DNA of 57,277 bases from a virus. The notes beneath the pieces were generated by a model. That model did not search any database, was not told where the DNA came from, and saw only the letters and a list, made by a program, of their open reading frames with translations. Made by a program: the position numbers and the translations under genes. The stretch covers positions 1-57,277 of the IMG/VR virus record IMGVR_UViG_3300009169_002640; one strand, given 5' to 3'. Shown here piece after piece: positions 48,635 to 56,249 of this stretch. Every line of letters begins with the position of its first letter. Position 1 is the stretch's first letter.

Positions 48635-49618
48635 TCAATCGCCCTTTTCCAGATAGGCGTCGCTTACGATCTTCAGTTGTAGGCGGCCGATAACCTCCGA
48701 TTCCCGGTCGGGCAGCGGCTTGACGACAATGCCCTCGCGCGGGTGATTAGCTTCAGGCCATAGCGATGCGCCATCCGAGAGCGCAAGCAGTTCCGCCAGA
48801 TTGAACTCTCCCCGGTATACTTCAGGAACCCAGCGAATCCCATATGGCGCGGTGCGGTCGCGTGCCGAGTCGTGCGGCCACCAATTCCCCCTCTCGTACA
48901 CGTCGAAGGCCGCGAAGAAGATGTCATTCCCGGGGACGGCACCATAGCGGAGGCTCTGAACTTTGCCGAACACCTCTCCGTAGAGAACCACGTCGGAATG
49001 TGCGCGACAGAACGCCTCGATTCCGTGGTGACGTTCGAGCGCCTGCCACCAGAGATTGATTCCGCTCGGCCGCTTCCACTCTCCGCGGGAGCCGCAGTAC
49101 ATGCGACTCTCAGATGCCGACCAGACAAAGCGCGCGTTGGCCCCATGTATCTTTTCGGTGGCGACGACGGGTTCGCCGGGTATGAACAAGTCGCAGTATC
49201 GGCGCAGGTTTTCTACGTCATATTTGCTCGCGTAGATCATCGGAGGGGCGGACTCTGCCTCGCCTCCCGTTCCTGTTCCCTGGAGGGGAGGTTCGTAGTG
49301 AATTACCCCTAGCGTCTCCGCTACATCATCACCAATAGAGCTGCCGTCCGGGGCCGCCACTAGCAGGCCCTGGGAGATAGTCCCGCGGAACTTGCGTACA
49401 CGAATGCGGCGGTCTTTCTCCCGCTCTCCTAGGAACGCGTACTCAGGCGTAGCTGGCACCACGGAATCGGGCTGAATGTATGCGCCCGCCGTTACGCCAT
49501 TCCAATCTGCCGTTCGCACTACCACTTGCCAGCCAAATACCCTTACAATGCTGAGGCTGTCTGCGTTCGGATGTGGCTCTAGCACCACAGGCACAACGTC
49601 TACTCTATGACTGCTCAT
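48635..49618 (-). CDS. RNA ligase (DRB0094-like)
   Basis: A 327-residue nucleotidyltransferase. Residues 1-100 form an OB-type domain ('HPNADSLSIVRVFGWQVVVRTADW'). Motif I is ATEKIHGANAR with the adenylated Lys156; later motifs are YCGSRGEWK, LYGEVFG, EGIVVKP and LKIVSDAYL. The N-terminal OB domain followed by the catalytic domain matches the Deinococcus DRB0094 RNA ligase family, which seals nicks with a 3-prime OH. Possible role: repair of RNA damaged by host anticodon nucleases. No tRNA or kinase-phosphatase is encoded beside it. Confidence 0.82.
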   Translation of the reverse strand: MSSHRVDVVPVVLEPHPNADSLSIVRVFGWQVVVRTADWNGVTAGAYIQPDSVVPATPEYAFLGEREKDRRIRVRKFRGTISQGLLVAAPDGSSIGDDVAETLGVIHYEPPLQGTGTGGEAESAPPMIYASKYDVENLRRYCDLFIPGEPVVATEKIHGANARFVWSASESRMYCGSRGEWKRPSGINLWWQALERHHGIEAFCRAHSDVVLYGEVFGKVQSLRYGAVPGNDIFFAAFDVYERGNWWPHDSARDRTAPYGIRWVPEVYRGEFNLAELLALSDGASLWPEANHPREGIVVKPLPDRESEVIGRLQLKIVSDAYLEKGD

Positions 49619-49643
49619 TAACTCCTCCCTTCATCCTTCATAG

Positions 49644-50033
49644 TCAGAACAGTTCCCCCTGCGCGCCGATCTCCTCATACCTCACGCCGTCGCCGGTGAC
49701 GACGCGGCGCAGCCCTTCGATCTGCTGTTCGGTGCGCTCCAGGTGGGGGGCGAGGGCCGCGCGGTGGTCGGATTCGGGCGGCAGGACCAACCGGTAGCGG
49801 TACTCGTCGCGCCCTGGAATGGGTTCGCCAGGAATGTCGCCACCGAGGAGCCGAAGGGCGGCGCGCAGTTGGGCGATAGCCCCGTCGTGTGACCACCCCC
49901 AAACCCCGAACGCCTGGTGAAGCTGAGTCGCCGTCACCCAGTCTCCGTTTGCCGCGAGTAGGCGGTCAAGGACGCGCCGCTTCTTGCTGCCCGGTTTGGG
50001 GGCGACGGCGGCGTAGAGGTCGGGGGCGTTCAC
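49644..50033 (-). CDS. winged-helix-like regulator, 129 aa
   Basis: Residues 15-90 look like a helix-turn-helix/winged-helix unit ('GDWVTATQLHQAFGVW' followed by 'GAIAQLRAALRLLGGDIPG' and a Tyr-Arg strand). The C-terminal part is helical. It may be a DNA-binding regulator of the leftward genes. No effector site is evident. Confidence 0.5.
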   Translation of the reverse strand: MNAPDLYAAVAPKPGSKKRRVLDRLLAANGDWVTATQLHQAFGVWGWSHDGAIAQLRAALRLLGGDIPGEPIPGRDEYRYRLVLPPESDHRAALAPHLERTEQQIEGLRRVVTGDGVRYEEIGAQGELF

Positions 50034-50224
50034 CGTCCCCGCTCCTTGAAGTCGCGGCGGCAGACATGCTCCGCCACGGTCAGCCCGCGATACTCCGGGG
50101 CAAGCGCGGGGTCGTGGGAGGAGTGGCCCTTGGCGCAGGGCTTCGCGGTCCCTGGCGGCCCAGCGTTACGATCCCAGTGCGCGCAGAGTCCGCAGCACTC
50201 TGCAATGCGTGTTACCTCGCCCAT
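50030..50224 (-). CDS. small zinc-binding protein, 64 aa
   Basis: ATG 50224 starts a protein with CCGLCAHWD, CAKGHSSH and a final CRRDF, a likely zinc site. The longer frame upstream is Arg/Gly-rich and not protein-like. Coupled to the winged-helix gene by ATGA. It resembles short Cys-rich phage proteins of unknown role. Confidence 0.5.
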   Translation of the reverse strand: MGEVTRIAECCGLCAHWDRNAGPPGTAKPCAKGHSSHDPALAPEYRGLTVAEHVCRRDFKERGR

Positions 50225-50574
50225 GTTCGGCTCCTGGTGCGTCTGTGCTGCTAACCCTAGTCCACCACCAACCCCCGGTACTGCTCCCCTGTGTCTCGGC
50301 TGGGGCGGGCCTGCGTATGACGCAGAACCGCGGGTGCGCCTCCTGCAAGCCCGCCCCCCTATCGGCGCGAGGTCGGAGTGCTCGCCTTCGAGTGGTCGGA
50401 TGTGACTCTCCACACCTCCGCTTCCGGTAGGGATACGCCCGTTGCGCCACTCACACCGATAGCCGCCAAGTCGCGTCTCCTGTGCGTCATGTCGGGGCGG
50501 GCTGGCCCTCTCCGCGTCTGCGGGTATACGACCCCGGAAGTGAGGCCCTCGCCGACCCGCCCCGAACTCTCGCG
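50225..50574. other. 350-bp non-coding region with two GC-rich stem elements
   Basis: Element 1: perfect 9-bp arms GGGGCGGGC (50302-50310) and GCCCGCCCC (50349-50357), enclosing a 6-bp hairpin CTGCGT/ACGCAG (50311-50325) and a second weaker hairpin, so a three-way junction can form. Element 2: perfect 10-bp arms TCGGGGCGGG (50492-50501) and CCCGCCCCGA (50556-50565). Both share the GGGGCGGG core. A 43-codon ORF on the minus strand (50359-50490) is open but lacks support. Direction of use is unknown. Confidence 0.5.
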
Positions 50575-50757
50575 CTACAGCCCTCCCTCCGCGTCGGGGA
50601 TGATCCTCCCGGACACCCCGAACGCCGCGTTCAGTTCCTCCTGCGCGTCGTGCACCTCACACTGCGCGGCCGCGTATTCCTTCTCGGCCTTCGCCAATCG
50701 GCGGTAGGCCCGCGTGTGCCGCTCGGATGCGGCGACTCGTCTCTCGGTGTCTGACAT
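50575..50757 (-). CDS. small coiled-coil protein, 60 aa
   Basis: Charged helical peptide (Glu, Arg, Ala, Gln) with heptad spacing over residues 5-45. GGGAGGTGAG precedes the ATG. It is downstream of the structured 50777-50865 element. Function unknown. Confidence 0.5.
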   Translation of the reverse strand: MSDTERRVAASERHTRAYRRLAKAEKEYAAAQCEVHDAQEELNAAFGVSGRIIPDAEGGL

Positions 50758-50776
50758 CTCTCACCTCCCGTGTAGT

Positions 50777-50865
50777 GACTGCTCAGTGGGGCGGCCCGGT
50801 TAGCTCGCCGGGGACTCCGTGCGGGGTTGGCCCATCTGCCTCCCCGAGCCGCCCTCTCAGCAGTC
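50777..50865 (-). promoter_or_regulatory. structured leader: outer stem with two inner hairpins and an 11-codon ORF
   Basis: GACTGCT (50777-50783) pairs with AGCAGTC (50859-50865), and GGGCGGC (50789-50795) pairs with GCCGCCC (50848-50854). Inside are hairpins CCCGG/CCGGG near 50795-50812 and CGGGG/CCCCG (50822-50846), giving a possible three-way junction. On the minus strand an 11-codon ORF (50800-50835) follows GGGGAGG, a leader-peptide layout ahead of the 60-aa gene. Confidence 0.45.
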
Positions 50866-50931
50866 GCCTACGCTACGCTCCGCTCCGTCCTCGCGCTCGA
50901 TAATCTGGAGGCCTACGATGGTGGCGGTCAT
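50857..50931 (-). CDS. possible 24-aa protein
   Basis: The ATG overlaps the stop of the Rad50-like gene as ATGA and encodes a 24-residue peptide (start 'MTATIVGLQIIERED'). Such coupling is how the other genes of this block join, so it may be real, but it is too short to judge. Its end runs into the structured leader. Confidence 0.35.
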   Translation of the reverse strand: MTATIVGLQIIEREDGAERSVGDC

Positions 50932-53210
50932 CGGGTCGTCACCTCCACGCGGCTGCCGTCGCCGTTCTTGGTCACCTGGATACAGGTCGGGAAGGCGTCC
51001 TTGAGGTCGCCCAGGTGGGTCACGACCAGCACCGTCGCGAACCGATCGGCCACACGCGCCAGGCATTCCACGAATTGCGCCTGGCCCTGCTGGTCGAGTG
51101 GCGCGCAGGTCTCGTCAAGCACGAGCAGCTCACACCGCGCCCCGGCCCTGGCCGCCAACATCTCGCTCAGCCCGACGCGGAGGGCGAGGTCAACGCGCAT
51201 CCGCTCCCCGCCTGAGAAGCTCTCGTACAGGCGCGGCCCACGTTCGTCACTTACCACCAGGTCGAGCGTCTCCGCCAGACCCTTCGCGACCTGCCTCTGG
51301 GTCCTCAGTTCCAGGCTCATCCGCCCGTCACTCAGCGTCTCCAGCACCTCGTTCGCCGCGTCCTGGAGAGCCGGTATCGCCTGCTCGATCAACAGGGCAG
51401 GAATTCCGCCCTTCGAGAATGCGCCGTCACGCGGGCTGCCCAGAATAGTGAGCAGTTGCCGGCGCCGGACCAACTTGCCGACCTGCTCGCGCAGGGGTTC
51501 GATTCGCCCGGCCGCTTCCTGCGCGGCCTCCAGTCGGGAACGTAGGCCGCCAAGGTCGGAGAGGCACTGCTCCAGGTCCGTGCGGTAGCACGCCACCATC
51601 CGCTGCTTCTCGGCCGCGAATGTGGCGTTGTCGCGCAGGAGCGTCGCCCAATCCGCCTCCGCCCCGAGCGCAGCGGTGAGTTCGGCGATCCGGGCCGTGA
51701 GTTCGTTCAGTTCGGCGCGGCGTGCCTGCTCTGCGCTGAAGGCCTCGGGCAGTTGCGCCTCCGCCTCCTCTACCTGGTGAAGCCGGCCGAGCCAGGTTTC
51801 CAGCGTAGCCGCGTCCGTCTTGGCCTTCGCGTGGGCGGCCGGGTCGTACTGCACCAGGGCCCGGTCAGCCCTCAGCGCCTCTAGCGCGGCGGCCTCCGCT
51901 TCGCCGGGGGTGATAGCCCGCAGCGCCGTGGCCTTCGTCTCGTCGTCCGCCCAGGGAATCTCCGCCTGCAGTGCCTCAAGCGCAACCTCCATCATCGGGA
52001 GCGCGGTCTGTGCCTCGCGCGCTTGCGCGATCAGCGGACACTGCTCAACCATCGCCGTCGCGCCGGTGGCGGCACACGGCACGGTGTCCAGCACCGCAGT
52101 CTGCTTGCGCCGGTCGGCGATCTGGTCGGTGAGGATGGACGCCTCGCGCTCGTGGGCTGTCCGCTTGGACTTCACCAGGGCGTCCAGTGCCGCCAGGTCG
52201 CCCCTGTGCTGAGTGTGTGCCGTATTGACCTTGGATTCGGCCAGCAGCACCGCCTGGTCGAGCCTCTGCGCTTCCTGGCGTAGGCCCTCCAGCCGGTCGG
52301 ACTCAGCCTGTGCCTGTCGTGCCGTCGCGAGTGCAGCCTCCGCCTCCAGGCGGAGCGCAACGCGGGTGCGCAACTGCTCGGCGCGCTGAGTGGCCGCCTG
52401 ATACTCCGCCTTGACTCCCGATTCCCGGCCTTGCAGGTCAGTGAGTTCCTTACGCGCCGCCTGGTCCTGGGTCTGCTTCGTGAGCAGCTCCTCGCGGTCG
52501 GCTTGCAGGTTGCGGACATTCGCCTCCGCGACCTCCTGCCGCTTCGCCGCGTCCGCCTGTCGCTCAGTGACCTCGGCGATCTGGGATTCCAGCGCCGGGA
52601 CCTGCGCGGCATAGGCGTCGAGGTCATAGACCTGCCGCTCCAGTCCCTCGGCCTCGGCCTGCGCGTTACGAGCCATCGCCCGGGCAGTCTCTGCTTTGCG
52701 CTCCCAGGCGTCGAGGTTGAGAATGGAGGCCAGGACCTGCTTGCGGTCGGCGGGCTTCGCGTCGGCAAAGGCGGCTGCGTTGCCCTGCGTGCTGAATGCC
52801 GTCTGCCGGAGCAGGTCGGCGGTCATGCAGAGGACCTGCTCGATCTTCTCCTGCGTCTCCCGCTCACTCTTCCCGTCGAGGACCACCGGCCCGTCCTCGG
52901 TCAGCTTGTGGAAGGCCGTGGTGGTCTTCCCGCTTCCCTTCGTGGAGCGTTGGCGAGAGACCATGTAGGTGTCGCCATTCAGCGAAAACTCGAACTCGAC
53001 GCGCCCGATCTGCTCTCCCTCGGTGACAATCGTGTCCGCGTTGCCGCGAGCCTCGCCGAAGAGGGCGTAGAGTAGACTGTCGGCCGCGAGGGTGGACTTC
53101 CCGGCGCCGTTCTGGCCGCTCAGGACCGCGAGGGAGACGCCAGACAGGTCAATCTCATGGCGGCCGCGGAAGGAGTGGATGTTTTCGAGCACCAGTCTAC
53201 GCGGTCGCAT
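50928..53210 (-). CDS. sbcC: Rad50/SbcC-like recombination ATPase
   Basis: A 760-residue SMC-type ATPase that pairs with the Mre11-like nuclease. Walker A GQNGAGKST (32-40), the ABC signature FSGGERMRVDLALR and Walker B LLVLDET near the C terminus, and the switch His in VVTHLGD. Long coiled coils (about 165-375 and 400-600) flank a central hook where the usual CxxC is replaced by C379-x11-C391. Together the pair processes DNA ends, as gp46/gp47 do in T4. The start overlaps the Mre11 gene by 14 nt. Confidence 0.92.
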   Translation of the reverse strand: MRPRRLVLENIHSFRGRHEIDLSGVSLAVLSGQNGAGKSTLAADSLLYALFGEARGNADTIVTEGEQIGRVEFEFSLNGDTYMVSRQRSTKGSGKTTTAFHKLTEDGPVVLDGKSERETQEKIEQVLCMTADLLRQTAFSTQGNAAAFADAKPADRKQVLASILNLDAWERKAETARAMARNAQAEAEGLERQVYDLDAYAAQVPALESQIAEVTERQADAAKRQEVAEANVRNLQADREELLTKQTQDQAARKELTDLQGRESGVKAEYQAATQRAEQLRTRVALRLEAEAALATARQAQAESDRLEGLRQEAQRLDQAVLLAESKVNTAHTQHRGDLAALDALVKSKRTAHEREASILTDQIADRRKQTAVLDTVPCAATGATAMVEQCPLIAQAREAQTALPMMEVALEALQAEIPWADDETKATALRAITPGEAEAAALEALRADRALVQYDPAAHAKAKTDAATLETWLGRLHQVEEAEAQLPEAFSAEQARRAELNELTARIAELTAALGAEADWATLLRDNATFAAEKQRMVACYRTDLEQCLSDLGGLRSRLEAAQEAAGRIEPLREQVGKLVRRRQLLTILGSPRDGAFSKGGIPALLIEQAIPALQDAANEVLETLSDGRMSLELRTQRQVAKGLAETLDLVVSDERGPRLYESFSGGERMRVDLALRVGLSEMLAARAGARCELLVLDETCAPLDQQGQAQFVECLARVADRFATVLVVTHLGDLKDAFPTCIQVTKNGDGSRVEVTTR

Positions 53211-54372
53211 CGCACACCTCCTGCGCCACGCCGAGCAGTTCGTCGCGCATGGGCAGATAGTCGGGGTGCTGCGCTAGGTATCCATCCAAGGCCGCGCCCA
53301 GGTCACTCTGCGCCGTGATATCCACCTCGCGGCGGCGCACTGTCTCGGCGCGCTCGATCTCGACGGAGACCTCTGCGGCGCCGTAGGACTCCAACACGTT
53401 CCGATAGCGGCCCACCTCGGACTGCCACTCTGCCGGCACTCGCAATCGGATGACGGATCCCTGGGGCACCTGGTCGGGCCAGGGATACCCTTGTGCCTCC
53501 AGCGTCACAAATTGCCGCGCCGGCGTCGGGTAGAACTCCGCCGCGTGCTGGCCCTGCTCGAACGTGTGCAGGTAGTAGCCATGCTCGTGCAGTCGCTCGC
53601 CCTGATTGACCGTCTCGGTGCTGCCGGAGTAGCCGATCCAGGGTCTCTCGTGTAGCACCTGCGGCTTGTGGACGTGGCCGCCGAGTACCGCGTCGAAGCC
53701 GAGCGCCGCGAGCTCGTGGACCGAGAGCGTCACGTCGCCAGTCAGCATCATCATCCGGTCCTGCGGGCCGGCCTCTGCGGTGTCAATCGAGAAGTGGTGG
53801 ATCAGGACAGAGGGAATGCCAGGAGCGCGCTGCGTCGCGAGCCCCCGCGCGATATCCATCAGCTTCTCACGCATGGCCGCGGCGAGGTCGGCGGGGGAGA
53901 GGTCGCGCATCTGCTCATCAGCGAGGAGCCGCGCCTTGTGGGCCGAGGGTAGGCAGGCGATCTGTAATGCTGACTCGGCAGGGTCCCGCTCGTCGGGTAT
54001 CCTGATCATCTCCGGGTAAGCAGCGACGCGCAGCCCCGGCGCATCTTCGAGCAGCGTCAGGGCGTGCTGATAGATGAGGTTCCGATTCGCTTCGTGGGTT
54101 CCGAGGAGTAGGAGGCAGCGGACCCCATGCTCCAGCGCGGGAGCGAACGACTCCCGCGCCCAATGGACCTCGGTTGGGCTGGGTTTCGCGGAATCCAGAA
54201 GATCTCCGCAACTGAGCACCAACCGCGCGCCGCGCCGGATACCGTCCTCGACCGCGAAGCGGGCGCAGCGATAGCGATCCATCAGCGCGCCATTGAGGCC
54301 TGTCTCGGAATCGAGGCGGCTGCCGGCCGGGCCGAGGTGCTGATCCGCAAAGTGGAGGAGGGTGATGCTCAC
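53197..54372 (-). CDS. sbcD: Mre11/SbcD-like nuclease
   Basis: A 391-residue metallophosphatase-fold nuclease. Motif order: FADQHLG (Asp10, His12), GDLLD (Asp57), then LGTHEAN where GNHD is expected (residues 91-94), later IHHFS and GGHVHKPQ (His ligands). Metal-binding Asn of the GNHD box is replaced by Thr92, while His93 is kept. C-terminal domains (after about 290) resemble the capping domain and Rad50-binding tail. Coupled to SbcC. Confidence 0.9.
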   Translation of the reverse strand: MSITLLHFADQHLGPAGSRLDSETGLNGALMDRYRCARFAVEDGIRRGARLVLSCGDLLDSAKPSPTEVHWARESFAPALEHGVRCLLLLGTHEANRNLIYQHALTLLEDAPGLRVAAYPEMIRIPDERDPAESALQIACLPSAHKARLLADEQMRDLSPADLAAAMREKLMDIARGLATQRAPGIPSVLIHHFSIDTAEAGPQDRMMMLTGDVTLSVHELAALGFDAVLGGHVHKPQVLHERPWIGYSGSTETVNQGERLHEHGYYLHTFEQGQHAAEFYPTPARQFVTLEAQGYPWPDQVPQGSVIRLRVPAEWQSEVGRYRNVLESYGAAEVSVEIERAETVRRREVDITAQSDLGAALDGYLAQHPDYLPMRDELLGVAQEVCDATA

Positions 54373-54563
54373 CGCGCCCTCCTCTCCGCGTCCGTCAGTA
54401 CCAGGCGGCGCTTCGCCTCCTGTAGCTTCCCGATAGCCTCAGTGATAGAGCAGCCCGCGTCCTGATGGTCGCTCCGTGTACACCGGAAGCTGATCTCCTC
54501 AAGCTCCTTCTGCGCCCGCGTGATCTGGCCGCGCAATTCGCTCTCGCTGTGGGTCTCAGCCAC
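54369..54563 (-). CDS. small helical protein, 64 aa
   Basis: Charged coiled-coil peptide with two Cys ('FRCTRSDHQDAGC'). It overlaps the Mre11 gene by 4 nt and the previous gene by 8 nt. Unknown role; may modulate the end-processing complex. Confidence 0.5.
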   Translation of the reverse strand: MAETHSESELRGQITRAQKELEEISFRCTRSDHQDAGCSITEAIGKLQEAKRRLVLTDAERRAR

Positions 54564-54906
54564 GGTCCACCTCCCGCCGCGCCGCGCGCTTCCGCGCGTG
54601 ACGCTTCACCAGTCTCCGGTTGATTCGCGCCTCGGGCGCGCGCCAGGGGCCGCGCAGGGCGTGGCGCAGGTAATGAGCCGCGAGAGAGCGGTCATAGTCA
54701 TGGGGGCTCTGCGCGAGGAGCCGCGCGTCATACTCCGGGCGAATCGGGCGACCTGCGGCCTCGCGCTCCTGTGCGTACTGCTCATATGCCGCCCACTGCT
54801 CAGGCGTGATCTCGGCTTCGGGCCGCGGAGGGGCAGCAGGTAGCGGGCTAGCCATGCCTGCCGCGCCCTCCGCCGCGCCGTCGAAAGAGAGGGAGAGTGC
54901 GCTCAT
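54556..54906 (-). CDS. hypothetical protein, 116 aa
   Basis: Pro/Ala-rich N-terminal part, a 'WAAYEQYAQEREAAGRPIRPEYDARLLA' helical middle and a very basic C terminus (Arg/Lys/His). Likely to bind nucleic acid or act as an adaptor. Unknown. Confidence 0.5.
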   Translation of the reverse strand: MSALSLSFDGAAEGAAGMASPLPAAPPRPEAEITPEQWAAYEQYAQEREAAGRPIRPEYDARLLAQSPHDYDRSLAAHYLRHALRGPWRAPEARINRRLVKRHARKRAARREVDRG

Positions 54907-55922
54907 TGGTCACCGCCCCTCTGCCGAAGCAACTCCGCCGCGTTGTCGCACCAGGCGACGATGGTGGAGACTTCCGCATTCGACTTGACGGGGCCGACCT
55001 TCTCCTTCAGGTCCTTGGGTAGCTTGTTCCAGACCTCAGCCACCCGCCTCATTGCATCTTCGCGCGTGTAGGGAGCGGCGGGCTCGGCAGGGGTGTCGGG
55101 GGTATCATCCCAGGGGCCGGGGGCCTCGGGCTGCGTCTCCGCCTCCTCGAATTCCTCCCCCTCCGCCTCAGTCGCCAGGTCATACTCCGGCGCAGGCAGG
55201 GTCGCCGCGGAGGGGAACTCGGGGCCGAAGATCTGAGACGCGGAGGCTAGTCCGCGCTGTCGCGTCTGCTCAGGCGTCAGGTCCGGCTCGACCCGCACGC
55301 AGAGAAAGCCCTTCGCGAGTTCTTCGGGGTTGTACGCTGCCTTCACCCCCACCTCGCGAATCACGCGGAGCTTCGCTTTTGTTTCGGCGAGGGCGAGGCG
55401 ATCGCGATACCGTTTGTCGAATTCGGCCTGCACCTTGTCGGGGTCGCTGACGGTCCGCTCGACCTCTTTCCACTCCTCGTCGCATAGCCAGTACTTGGTG
55501 GCTGAGTGCGTCTGCCACTGGCCCGCCGGGTCGAGCCACGCGCCGACGGCCCGAAAGCCGACGTTGTGGGGGCAGAAGGGCTTGCGTCCGGCGGCCTCGG
55601 CCTTCTCGACGCAGGCGCTGCATGGAGGCGCGTCATCCACGCGGCGGGAGTGGGTATCGCTCCACACGACGCCCCTCGCCTCCGCGAGCTTCATTAATCC
55701 GATCTTCGTGAGGGCGAGCTTGCTGTCGCGCTTGTACACGTCGCCGTCATTGGGATCCGCGGAGACCTGCACGATGATCGGCCGGAGTCGCATCCCCTCG
55801 CCCGCATAGACCATCGCGCGAGGGCCGAGGACGTTGATTCGGGCGGCAACCGGGGCCAGGTCCAGCGACTGCACGGCCTGGCCGACCGGCACGAGAGCGG
55901 TGATGTTAGGTTGCTGGCTCAT
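54903..55922 (-). CDS. candidate single-strand annealing protein
   Basis: A 339-residue protein directly upstream of the Mre11/Rad50 pair. A helical box 'ALAETKAKLRVIREVGVKAAYNPEELAKGFLCVRV' (about 185-220, shown only as its key pieces here) resembles the ETKAKLRAIRxxLGIKxxYTxxELxKPF pattern in phage recombination proteins of the Erf/Rad52-like type. A Cys/His cluster near 96-118 may bind zinc, and the C terminus has an acidic Glu-rich segment ('EAEGEEFEEAE') often used to bind SSB. Annealing activity is inferred from position and style only. Confidence 0.45.
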   Translation of the reverse strand: MSQQPNITALVPVGQAVQSLDLAPVAARINVLGPRAMVYAGEGMRLRPIIVQVSADPNDGDVYKRDSKLALTKIGLMKLAEARGVVWSDTHSRRVDDAPPCSACVEKAEAAGRKPFCPHNVGFRAVGAWLDPAGQWQTHSATKYWLCDEEWKEVERTVSDPDKVQAEFDKRYRDRLALAETKAKLRVIREVGVKAAYNPEELAKGFLCVRVEPDLTPEQTRQRGLASASQIFGPEFPSAATLPAPEYDLATEAEGEEFEEAETQPEAPGPWDDTPDTPAEPAAPYTREDAMRRVAEVWNKLPKDLKEKVGPVKSNAEVSTIVAWCDNAAELLRQRGGDQ

Positions 55923-56038
55923 CTCTCCACCCCCTTGACAGCCGCCTCGCCCACGTCTACACTTATGTGGGTGAAGCCTTCTGGTCGTTCGCGGCCCTCG
56001 GATGCCAGTCCGGGGGTCGCCTCGCGTCTGTTGCTCAT
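55919..56038 (-). CDS. possible 39-aa protein
   Basis: Short gene whose TGA overlaps the next ATG (ATGA). ATG 56038 follows GAGAGGAG. The product begins 'MSNRREATPGLASEGRERPE' and is basic then acidic. It fills the gap between the membrane peptide and the annealing candidate. Function unknown. Confidence 0.5.
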   Translation of the reverse strand: MSNRREATPGLASEGRERPEGFTHISVDVGEAAVKGVER

Positions 56039-56057
56039 CTCTCTCTACTCCTCTCGC

Positions 56058-56249
56058 TCATTTGGGTTGGGCAAGCGCATACGTCGCCTGCCAGCGTTCG
56101 ATTTTCGCGCGCCCGAGCTCGGCGTCGCTCCTCATTCCATCGCCCAGGACCTCACAGGCTAGCCAGAGCAGGACGATGCTCACCGCCCACTGAACCCAAG
56201 GCCGCAGGCGGCGGCGCGGGCGGTAGCTGATCTCGTGCCACTTACCCAT
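56058..56249 (-). CDS. small membrane protein, 63 aa
   Basis: One transmembrane helix ('WVQWAVSIVLLWLACEVLG', residues about 18-36) after a very basic N terminus (RPRRRLRP) and a polar C-terminal tail. The ATG at 56249 overlaps the previous gene by 8 nt. Could be a superinfection-type or anchor protein; no assignment. Confidence 0.5.
   Translation of the reverse strand: MGKWHEISYRPRRRLRPWVQWAVSIVLLWLACEVLGDGMRSDAELGRAKIERWQATYALAQPK

Noticed and set aside
50302-50357. Possible tRNA or riboswitch
   Set aside because: The three-way junction lacks a seven-base anticodon loop and T-loop, and no known riboswitch core was seen; kept only as an unexplained structure.
51484-51500. tRNA-like T-loop string (GGTTCGATTC)
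   Set aside because: It lies within the Rad50-like coding sequence and no acceptor or anticodon arm surrounds it.
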